Origin: Symbiodinium sp. CCMP2592
Lineage: Eukaryota; Sar; Dinophyceae; Suessiales; Symbiodiniaceae
Direction: 5' to 3'
Assembly (NCBI GenBank): GCA_905221615.1
Contig: CAJNDT010004891.1
Location: forward strand, 310,001-374,000
DNA length: 64,000 nt
A model generated the notes under the pieces. The model was not told the DNA's origin. It searched no databases and worked only from the letters and a program-made list of their open reading frames with translations. Both the position numbers and the translations under genes were made by a program. Positions 36,401 to 45,339 of the stretch are shown in pieces; the first letter of the stretch is position 1; the number at the start of each line of letters is the position of its first letter.

Positions 36401-38173
36401 GACGTACTGCTCAGGCTGGTGATCCGGTTCGATACGTGAGCGACATGCTGGCGTGGATTCGAGAGCATGTTGGGCGACCCAGTCCTCCACACTGGGTCGC
36501 TGAGTCGGCGAGAGTGTCGGTCACAGGTCGCGGTGGAGTGCGAGGCAGTGACAGCCCTCATGGACTCAGAGGCGCAACCTGAGGCGCCCGCCACGGGTGA
36601 GCTTGTTATGGTTGCATCGGTTACATGTCGCGCCTGCGCACCAAAGTTGTTTTTTGGAAAATGTTGTTGCTTCGGCAGTGTTCAAGCCAGCTGGCTAGAG
36701 CTTAGGCTTCGGTCTTGAGGTGTACGGTGGGCAGCATGCATGTACAGAGTCTCTTGGTGTCACACTCGTTTATGTTGTTCTAAGTCTCCCTCTTGTTGAA
36801 TGCACCACGTTCAAGACATCAGACTTTAATGTAACAGATTTAGGCTACGGGCCGGAGGGTAGTGTGTGGTTTGGTCGGTTCAGGCGCGGAAAAGCAGCAG
36901 CGGTCATGAGAAGATGCACGCCGATTCCGTAGAGGGCACGTCACTCGGCAAAATGCGGCCTCCTGCTCTTCTTTTAGTATTGAGCATATTTAGCTAGTGG
37001 CAGCTTGCGAGCAATTGGAATTCGTCTTCGCATTTATCGGTACTGGTGGGTTTTCGACCGGTCTTCGTCATCCGCTTAGGACCCTTATCGGGTTTGAGGA
37101 GGTCCTCGACATTGCGTTGGAAGGCATCGCCGCGACCCTCGTTGCCAGAACGAAGCAAGCTTTGCAGGCCAACGTGGCGATTGTAACTATGTACAAGGTG
37201 GCCCAAGTCTTCTCCTTTTATGCGAAGACAATTGCAGACACGCTGCGACGAAATGAGTGTGCATTGGTATCAACGTGCATGGATCTACATGCCAGAACGT
37301 ACCAAAACTTTCTGGATCTCTGGGAAGCTCAGGCCCAGAAGCTTCGGCAAGGTGTCTCTGGGGTGTACGTCGCAGCCCTCTCCGCTCCCTCGTTTGTCCT
37401 GGAGGCTGTCAATACCTTGCAAGAAGTGTTGTCCATCTACGAGATGGCTCCGGTTCCAACCGGCGAGCGCGAAGCAGACTTCCTGCCAGTCTTGTCTGCC
37501 GCCTTCGATCCTCTGTTAAATCATTGCCAGCAAGTTGCACAGATGATGGAGACCGCAGATGGGATCGTTTTCCTCATTAATTGCGTGTGTGCGATGCAGA
37601 TGCCCTTGCAGAAGCATGACTTTACGAAGCAGCGGCAAGAGATGTATGCCAGCTTTCTCGAAGATCAGCTCAATCGCTTGGTGGAAGGTCAGACCAAAGC
37701 TGTTCTGTCGAAAGTTGGTCTTGCTGAACGGCTGAAAGCGTTGCGTGAGAAGCTACCCGAGACACCGCTCAGTTCGGTTCCTGAACTGCATCCGGTTTCC
37801 CTTGCTGCGACTTTGCGATCCTTCTACAACTCCTTATTCACTCTCGGTGGAGCCTTGTCGCTGCGGCTGTTGGAGCGCATCGATGACGTGGCCTTGAGGG
37901 AAAGGGCCCGCAAAGGAGTCTCCGGACTCATCGCCTCTGAGTATGAGGAGCTGTACGCGGGGATTGAAGCCCTCGGCGTTGCCACGCACACACCTGCCCA
38001 GGTGCTCTCGACCTGCACCGGGATACTGTAATTCTAGTTCAGGGGAATGGGTAGCGCAGGGAATGGGTAGTGCAGACCGGCATCTATCCGTCTTGTGACT
38101 AGCTAGATGATGCGGTGCTTTCATGGTTGCGTCGCCCTCCTGCCAGGTTCGAACATTGCTGGAAGGAGTTTGA
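33473..38173 (+). CDS. COG6: Conserved oligomeric Golgi complex subunit 6
   Basis: COG6 is part of the lobe B tether that docks recycling vesicles at the Golgi. Joined exons follow the family from near the N-terminus to the stop: a possible start at 33473 (MSADHDGAPSSDAAQ); NLRSSIEGENL from 33967; EFVHAFGALESQLESLDRL from 34071; VLDKFLTRFRLSE at 34544-34582; PLDDDFFTAFERLEQVGAAL in 34650-34782; AETASRILEFQAEHQ from 34830; KQALQQRFLEEALRR from 36198; DPVRYVSDMLAWIREH at 36415-36468; VAVECEAVTALMDS at 36527-36596; then a single 922-base exon 37080-38001 holding the C-terminal half (for example QKHDFTKQRQEMY and SVPELHPVSLAATLRSFY). The last exon 38147-38173 gives VRTLLEGV and the stop, matching the family ending after P-x-Q-V. 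The segment from 34880 to 36190 and the junction before 37080 were not resolved. If the 145-base intron 38002-38146 were not removed, the frame would stop at 38031. Confidence 0.88.
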
Positions 38174-38179
38174 GGTCTG

Positions 38180-38990
38180 GGCAAAACTGATAATGGGAAG
38201 ACAGCTTCACCCTCCAGGAGGAAGCAGTGCGATGCACTTCGATCGCTATGGGTTCAAAGAGCGGAATGACTAACTGAAGCTGCTGCGTTTACATGCTCTG
38301 ATGTTCCGCGAAAGTGCCTCTCACATTCCTGGAATATGCCTGCCGTACCGCTGCCTCAGGTTTCACAGCTTAAATTTTTATTGGTATATGAGTCACATGC
38401 AAGAAGATATCAGAGTTTTGCATGCAACGGCCTGTGTAGCACTCATGCCATAGCCATTGACAGTATAGTCTCCATGTCATGTGTAGACGAAAATACGGGG
38501 CCCACTACAATGGTGAGACGCATCTTCTGATAGGGAACTCTAACAGAGGTTCGTCGCACGATTTCGCGTGACATCGCGTTGTGACGAACGCACAGGCTCA
38601 CGCAGTTGCACTTATCCGTGTTGTGTGTTCAGATGCATTCAGCCTTTCGTTGGGCACCAAGGATCCGGATGGAGACCCGGCAGGCAGCCTACGTAACTAC
38701 CGGCCTACTAGTCTTTTCGGAACGCTTGGAGTAGCGGATCGTCCAGGCGAAAAGTGCCTGCACGCCCCTGGCTTCTGAGGTCTGTGGTGCTTGAGGAGCA
38801 TGTCGACTCGGACAGTTCTGCAAGCTCCATCGTAGGGGATTCTTCTCGCCACGGCAGCTTGAATTTGAACTATAACTGGTTTAGCGCAAGGAATACGAGC
38901 CAACGGAGCAGGAGATTCTAGACTATTCGGAATGGCAGCGGCCTTGGCCAATGCCGTTCGCTGCATTGCTTCGGCTTGTGCCTGGGAGCT
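38180..38990. other. COG6 to WW-gene spacer
   Basis: No exon with a recognisable match. It may hold 5' exons of the WW-domain gene, whose first recognised exon at 38996 starts in mid-codon. Confidence 0.5.
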
Positions 38991-38995
38991 GAGAG

Positions 38996-39459
38996 GCTTG
39001 GAATGGACCTTGAGAATGACAAGGACTCCCTAAGCCCGAAACGCCCTAAACCCCTAAACCCTAAACCCCCCTGCTAGGACTTGATGTGGATTGCCAGGGC
39101 CGGGTTGAAGGCGAGACAAGACACACGCTCGCTGTTCGCTTGTGGGAGCCTTTTCGCCGCAGAGGTTCCCCTGCCTCCGCCCTGGAAGCCCTGCACCACT
39201 GGAGAAGTCCTGCTCTCAGCGACGATGCTCATGACGAGCTTTTCCGCTGCATCTTCGAGACTAGCGGTCTCCAGGAGAACGAGGTGTTCTACTTTAACTT
39301 CGACACTGGTGAAAGTGTCTCCTCCTCACCACATGTTTTGCAGTTCTACAACATGCGAAGCGCTTTCACTTGCTGCAGGTTTGGGACCATCCGTGTGACG
39401 AGTACCATCGCATGCTCTACAAGAAGGAGCGAGCGAAGAAGCCCTCAACTCAGAATTAG
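38996..39459 (+). CDS. CEP164-like WW-domain protein
   Basis: The five exons match the N-terminal part of CEP164, a distal-appendage protein of basal bodies, around its WW domain. 38996-39023 gives LGMDLENDK. 39078-39110 gives DLMWIARAGLK. 39165-39206 gives VPLPPPWKPCTTGE with the first Trp. 39275-39316 gives ENEVFYFNFDTGES. 39379-39459 gives VWDHPCDEYHRMLYKKERAKK and a TAG. The V-W-D-H-P-C-D-E-x-x-R run is diagnostic of this WW type. Introns are 39024-39077 (GA-AG, 54 bases, telomere-like), 39111-39164 (GC-AG), 39207-39274 (GT-AG) and 39317-39378 (GT-AG). The first exon starts in mid-codon, so 5' exons lie upstream. The TAG may be the true end or may lie beyond an unrecognised splice site. 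In a flagellated cell it would act at the basal body. Confidence 0.85.
39024..39077. repeat. Intron made of CCCTAAA telomere-like repeat
   Basis: The 54-base GA-AG intron of the WW gene is almost entirely CCCTAAA-type units (CCCTAAG, GCCCTAAA, CCCCTAAA, CCCTAAA). It is bounded by AAGGACT at the 5' exon edge and TAGGACT at the 3' edge, a six-base direct repeat AGGACT. Confidence 0.85.
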
Positions 39460-40071
39460 ATTGTGCCAGCGTGCCAGCGTGGCGTGCCAAACTCGGCTGG
39501 TGGATTTGAGACCAGGTGTGCTCATCACTGTTTACGACAGCAGGCTCAAGTGCATCACGTGCACACACGACTCATCCGACCAGAAGGACAACGTCAGTAG
39601 TGGTAGCTTAGGAGCCACCGCGCACCAAGAGTAAAGACAGGCTGTGAGATCATCGCCGCACAGCCAACCACCACCCGTTGCCAAAGATGCTACGGCCGTG
39701 ATCTGCAAGCCCATCATGATGACGAACAATCCAGGTGGGCCAGACGCAGCTAAGGGTTCGGTTGCCAGAGCAGCTGTTATCAACGTGCATGTTCATGCCT
39801 GTGCAACTCTGTTGCAGACCCCATCCTAAGGACACCTGGGCCAGCATGGGTGCGGCCACCAAGCGGAGGGAATTCGGGGTTGGGGCTGAAGGCCTGGAAC
39901 TTTCTTCAGCAATCTTCGCCAGATCTCCAAGGTTTGTCACCGGAGAGAGCTACGATGCCCGAGCACCTTCCCTCCAAATGGTCTGCGTAAGTGACAGCAT
40001 CATGGCTTGGGCTCTTAGAACCTGAGGTGCCCGTTGTTACCGGCCATGTAGTGGCCGGGCCTGGGGGCGCC

Positions 40072-41834
40072 ATGCCGAGCGAGCTCGCACACGCTCCCTG
40101 GTCTCCGCCATGCGGGCCTGGACCGTCCCATGCTCCCGGCAGCTTTGTGCTGTTGGTGGAGAGTGCCAAGGACCTGTACGATCTCGACTCTCGGCCTCAG
40201 TTTCCCTTCCGAGTATCATGGCTTCATGCGCCCCTAGTTGTCAAGAGTTTTCCCGTGAGCGGATGTCGTACGGCTCCACTGCTACATGTGCAATCTCGTG
40301 CAATGATACATGCAGGATTGGACCGGGAAAATGGATCCTTACGTCAAGGTCCGCTTGGGTGGTCGGGAGTTCCGCACCCAAGTGATGACCAATGCTGGCA
40401 AGAAGGCGAAGTTTCACTGGACGCAGATAATTGACTGGCGAGGTGAGCCGGACATCCATTTTCTTGCCATGGACAGCAACATGCTGGTTGCCGATGGGCT
40501 TATAGGAGAAGCCGTATACAGAGGGCTTCCGCTGCATTCCGACTTTGAAGGACCGCACCTCCAACGAGATTTAGAGTTGATACAGCATGCCCAAAGTGAG
40601 GTTTACATGAAGCAACCCGATTTCTGAGTAACGTCTTCGTCTGCATCAGCCTGCTCAGAAAGAAGTGCCAGATACCATCGGATACCGGGGTGTGAAACCT
40701 GATAGGAGCCCCGAGACCGAACGCTCCTGCGGAATTCTGCTCTCGCCAGCGCATGCGGACGCGTGCCTACGCTTGCGATCGCTGCGCGTCGATTTGGAGC
40801 TAGCTCCCGAACCCGCATGCCGTCATAAATCTTCATGAACGAGAACGAGGAGACGTGAAGGAGAATCTGAGAAAGAAGATACACAAGGGATTCAAGATAT
40901 AACAGGAGTTTGTGAAGAAAGCTGCCGCGAAACTGCCTAGGGCCTAGGCAAGAACGAGTTGCCGCAGCGGATAGGGATTGTTACCGGATTATCTGGCTAA
41001 CGGCAGCCATGTGGCGGGGTCAGCACCTTTGTTTCTGCCGGTTCCACCGACGCTGCTTGAAAGGAACCTTGGAGCTAATGCGGCCCCACGCTTTTGGTGG
41101 CTGCAAGAAAGCAGGGAAGCTGAAGATCGAAATCACTTGGCAGCGTGGCCACTCGGCTTCGATCAGCACATTCCATGTTACAAAGTACAAAGTGCAGACT
41201 ACAGAGTCGTTGAATTTGGAGCCACCCTGGGCCTTTGGTCTTTCTCCCAGGAGGCGCCAGGCCTGAAGCTCACGGCTCCGGTTACGGGCCTGGCGCAGCC
41301 ATGCCTGGGCCTCCCTACGGCGTTCCTAGCCATGGCGTCCCCGGTCATGGGGGGCCGCATGGCATGCCGTACCCATCTCATGGCGGACATCACGGCTACG
41401 GACCTCCCCATGCAGGCTCTTGCCTGTTGCGATCTTCCATCCTCTGTCCACAGCCACCACTGCAGGCGCTGGCATGAGTGCCGCGGCTGCCGGACACATG
41501 CTTTTCCAAGAGGCTTTTGGCTTTGGCGGCTGCTTTACGGCAAAGTGTTTTCGTCGCTCAAGTTCACCATGCTGAAGGAAATGCCCTGGGCATCTTGTTC
41601 CCGGCTCATCGTAGCCATGGCCGCACTGCAGAAAAATCGCACCGAGGAAAGAAGATGAAGAAAGACAAGAAGGAAAAGAAGCATAAGAAGGACTCTGCCA
41701 CCGACCCACTGACCCACATGTCATCCGCACAATCATTCAGAATGACAGGGATTGTCACCGCAAATCTTTGCGAGGAGAAAAAGTTTAAGATCAAGAAGAT
41801 GAAGAAGTCCGCCCACCTGTTGTTGAAGAGCTGA
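40072..41834 (+). CDS. C2-domain protein with G/P/H-rich linker and Lys-rich tail
   Basis: C2 domains bind membranes, often with calcium. Exon 1 (40072-40185) ends with GSFVLLVESAKDLYDL. Exon 2 (40316-40595) starts DWTGKMDPYVKVRLGG and carries the calcium-loop Asp residues of MDPYV and of AMDSNMLVADGLIG. Exon 3 (41115-41144) gives KLKIEITWQ, the last beta strand. Exon 4 (41251-41415) is rich in Gly, Pro and His (PYGVPSHGVPGHGGPHGMPY). Exon 5 (41466-41512) gives AGMSAAAAGHMLFQE. Lys-rich pieces follow (KKMKKDKKEKKHKK near 41654; KKFKIKKMKKSAHLLLKS ending at 41834). The layout, C2 then a Gly/Pro/His-rich linker, recalls plant SRC2-like proteins. Introns: 40186-40315 GA-AG, 40596-41114 GT-AG, 41145-41250 GT-AG, 41416-41465 GC-AG. 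The exon order after 41512 and the start Met are the least certain parts. Confidence 0.8.
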
Positions 41835-42570
41835 TGCGGACAGTTCTGCCTGTTCTGGCCTCGGACTGGAAATCTGTACCCTGCACATGAGATGTCGCCA
41901 GGCACAGTTCCAGTTCCTCCTCCAGCTCCAGCAGCTCATGAGCCTTGGCTTTCTGGCGAGCCGACGCTCCAGCTGAAGCACAGCTTGCAGGATGCGGCGT
42001 CGTAGGCACTGCGGCTTATTGGCCCTGACCGCATATGGCACTAGCACCTCACCGCGACAAGAGCCGACGTGTTTGCCAGCGAGATCGCAGAAATCGCGAG
42101 ATGCAAAGGTGCTGTAGTTGTTATAGCGACTTGCTTGGCTCGGCTCCATCACTGAAGCACGTTGATTAGGATAGTAACAACTTTGATGGGATATACAACT
42201 AACATGAAGGACGAGAAGACAAAAGGAAGCTAGGGAAGCACGGACGTTTGTCAGTCTTGGGCCTCAGGTACGGCCTCCCGTTCGATGAAGTTTGGGCCTC
42301 AAAGGATGCAAAGCCGCAGACGGTTTTGTCGTTTCGTTTCCGGATCCAAGGCGGCGTTGGAGGATTTGGCACAGCGCACTGGTCTCGTTCTGCGGCCTTG
42401 TCGGAAGGCTATGCGTGTGTTTCTTTGCTCACGGAGGTCTCGGCCTTTCTCAGAAAGAGGATGAGAGCGGCAGACTTCTGAGAGTCTGCTGCCACCATGG
42501 GCGTCAGCAAGCAGAATTACACAGCTTGTCAGTGGATCTTCGTCGATGCATGAGAGCGCAGCTGTGACAG
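41835..42570. other. No supported gene
   Basis: A frame at about 42318-42360 contains RIQGGVGGFG, which faintly recalls the G-G-K-G-G-F-G of SDE2-type proteins, but the flanks do not match. Nothing else was seen. Confidence 0.5.
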
Positions 42571-42574
42571 CCAG

Positions 42575-43351
42575 GAGGCACATGTGGTGACGTACCCTGA
42601 GCTAGATGCACATTCACCTGACATCAGCACTCCCGGTCCCACTGCGAAGCACCCAGGCTTACCAGTCCAAACGTTGTCCAGCATGGGCCAAGCCACCTTC
42701 TGTTGTGAGCTGAGTTTCGGCAAGACCGAAAATGCGACACCATCGCCAGCTCTTTGGGAGAAGTTGGAGTCTAGGCTTCTGGCGGCAGGTTTGACCTGGT
42801 CAGACCTTGAGGGAGTGGAGCCGGCTGAACTGGCTGAGCTGCTACGCGAGATGGACTTGGGTCTGACAGAACGGGAACAGATCCTCCGTGGTCTCCGTGC
42901 ACGCTTTGCCCACTTACCCGCCAGGTCCGTCGGTGCTCCGCATGCTCCGCTTGAGAGCAAGCTAAGCAGACCCATCCACCAGCCAAGTGCAAGCATGCAG
43001 GCGGCGCAGGAGGCGCAGGCGGCGGCGAAGAGTGCCTACATGGACGCCGGTGCCCGAGGGCAGCCGGAAAGCACCGCGGCTGCGGATGAAGGTCCAGGTC
43101 ATCAACAATGGCAGACCATGCCAGCCAAGCTTGTTCATTTCGGAGAAACGATCACAGAGGAGGCGTCGACCGGAGCCAGCTCTGCCAGAGAATGCCGGGA
43201 AGTGTCCGGTGCCGCCTCCACACCTGCAGCGAAGTTCTCCACTACGCCGCTTGCTGGTAATCCGAACCACAAGACACTGACGCAGACTCATCAAGGTATG
43301 AAGTTCAGACCATGGAAGCCACCAAGCATTGTGCTGCCCGATGACCTATGA
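42575..43351 (+). CDS. Long 3' exon of an unidentified protein, SAM-like helices
   Basis: After CCAG at 42571-42574 the frame is open for 258 codons to a TGA at 43349-43351 (EAHVVTYPELDAHSP at the start). There is no ATG at the start of the frame. The first Met codon is at 42683, so this is probably an internal start or a terminal exon. Residues about 67-115 (LWEKLESRLLAAGLTW, LAELLREMDLGLTEREQI) form a compact helical bundle resembling a SAM domain. The rest is Ala/Gln/Ser-rich and likely disordered, ending KPPSIVLPDDL. I recognise no family with confidence. Confidence 0.6.
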   Translation, partial: EAHVVTYPELDAHSPDISTPGPTAKHPGLPVQTLSSMGQATFCCELSFGKTENATPSPALWEKLESRLLAAGLTWSDLEGVEPAELAELLREMDLGLTEREQILRGLRARFAHLPARSVGAPHAPLESKLSRPIHQPSASMQAAQEAQAAAKSAYMDAGARGQPESTAAADEGPGHQQWQTMPAKLVHFGETITEEASTGASSARECREVSGAASTPAAKFSTTPLAGNPNHKTLTQTHQGMKFRPWKPPSIVLPDDL

Positions 43352-43379
43352 GACTTTGGCCTAGCCTCGGTCTATGACG

Positions 43380-44766
43380 TCTACAGCCCGACCCGAGTTG
43401 CGCAACGTACCTGCAAAGACCTTCAGCGCGACTTTCTGGCTCTTGGAAAGCTTGGGTCCTCTTAGCCACTGGCTGAAGCATGGCCTGGACCCGACTTTGA
43501 GGGACAGGAGCTGTTGGCGCGAGCGCTCGCCCTGCGTCCCGAATGTGTATAGACCTACAACAGCAGCTTGGGATTCAATTGGAGATTGCTCTCCATGAGA
43601 CAGCTGGCATTCGAGAACGTGAGAAAGTTGAACCTTGGCCCTGGCCGCTCCTCCTTGGAATTTTTCCAACGGCAGTCCTGCTGGGCAAGCCACGGCCGCA
43701 CGAGCGGTGCCTGTTGAACCTCAAGATGCTCTCAGCAGCTGCGCGCTGCGATTTTCGTCTCAATGTGCAGCTCGCAACTTTTTCGCAAATCCTGGAAAGG
43801 CAGTGTATTCTGCAGCTATCCCGCTGGAGTGGCCTTCTGTGACATGCCTCCTTGCCGACAAGTTGCGTTAGCGTCTTTCTGCAAAACAGCTGTATATCTG
43901 TGTGCGCGTGTATGTGTTGACATGCCATGTTGTTTGTCATCTTTTTATATCTTTTTATATTCGAGAGTCAATCGTCTGGTGAAGTTGCTCGCGTAGCAGA
44001 TGCTTCTTGCAACGATGCCTGACTGGGGGGTATTGTCTGAAGCTGAAGGTGACCTTCTTGACGACAGTGGCAGTGTCGGCAGGAGCGCCAGCGCCAGTCG
44101 GAGCCCCAGCTGGCGTCTGCGCTTTCGAAGACTTTCCTGTCCCGTTTGCAAGCTACAAGTAGGTGGTGGCATGCTGAGCTTGGGTGGAGGCAGGTGCACG
44201 AGCATTCGCTTCGGGTTGTGCAGCAGCGGCTTGCTGAGGTGATCTTGAGAAAAAGAAGAAGAAAAAGGAACGCGGCCTCCCTCATTTGTGCCGTGCTTGA
44301 GTAGATGTTCTTGCAGGAGAAAAAGGAGAAAAAGCCGAAGAAAGAGAAACCCGAAGACAAGGACGATGAGGTGAGACTTGAGGCCCCCTAGCTGCATCCC
44401 ACAACTGGCTGCCGAATTGGGATACTCGCGCACCTGAGGCGCCAAGGACTTTAGCACCTCTCAGTGCACGAGGTGTCGGCGGCGCCGGACTTCGCGACAG
44501 TTGCGGCCCAAGGATCCAAGTAGGTTTGTTTTCACTTTCTTCGTCGCTACGACCAGGGCCGCATGAAGGTCAAGCGGAGGCAGTGGTTCTTTTGGCAGAG
44601 GAAGAGACTGGGTCTGCAGACTCTGACGAGGAAGCCGCGCCATCCACCGGCTCCTCCAGGCCATGATTCTTCCCAGGTCCTAGGCCAGCATGAGTGTTTT
44701 AGAAGATTTTTGGCCAGGGCACCGTCCCTTTCTCTGAGCGAGGAGGCCACTCCAGAACCTTCCTAA
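43380..44766 (+). CDS. Exon cluster with Lys/Glu-rich micro-exon, unknown
   Basis: Pieces look like exons: DFEGQELLARALALRPECV near 43493; DLQQQLGIQLEIALHETAG near 43552; APAPVGAPAGVCAFEDFPVP near 44090; and VHEHSLRVVQQRLAE at about 44195-44239 between CAG and GTGATC. The best defined is 44317-44370, a 54-base exon after TTGCAG and before GTGAGA that encodes 18 residues starting EKKEKKPKKEKPEDK. An acidic piece (EEETGSADSDEEAAPS near 44600) follows. Low-complexity charged exons like these are common in nuclear proteins. No domain was recognised, and the pieces may belong to more than one gene. Confidence 0.45.
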
Positions 44767-45339
44767 GCGCAGAGTGTGCTGTGATCCCGATCCGATAGGA
44801 CAGGCGAGAGAGGCCGGAGGATTTCAAGGCCGGGTGCGAAGCTTTTTTTGGGAGAGTGGCAGCGGCACGCAGCGGCAGTGGGCGGCCGGACTTGGCCCTG
44901 AGGCGTTGCATGGTTCCAAAGCTCTGGATGGGCCGTCATTGACTCAGAGCACAACGAATGCCAAACCCCACGTATCCTTTCTTCGCCTCGCAGACTCGCA
45001 GAGGCCGCGGCCTGTGGCGGGAGCTCCACCGCCTCCAAGCGGAGATCCGTTTTTCGGCTGCAAAAAGGAGCGTCAAGCGGCGAGATTGTTCGAGAGCATC
45101 TCGTCGTGTCAGGCCGGCTGTGAACTCGATGGCGGATCGAGCTGAGGCAGTGGGAGCTCCCGCCACGCGATCTAAGTTTCGCAAGAATTTGGCAGGCCGT
45201 AGCCGATGCCAGCTGGCTACCCAGCATAGCATGGCATGGCGGCATAGCATGACACAACTCAGTATTGTCTAAAGCTTGTCCACGTAGGCCAAGAGCAGCT
45301 GGAACAAGAGAAAGCCAGGCCATCCGACCTCCTTCGTGC

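Noticed and set aside
41733..42152. 139-codon minus-strand frame opposite the end of the C2 gene
   Set aside because: Basic and partly protein-like, but it overlaps the Lys-rich C2 exon and shows no known domain or splice chain.
42318..42370. RIQGGVGGFG, recalling the processing site of SDE2-like proteins
   Set aside because: Only a glycine-rich decapeptide matches. The downstream residues do not continue the family.
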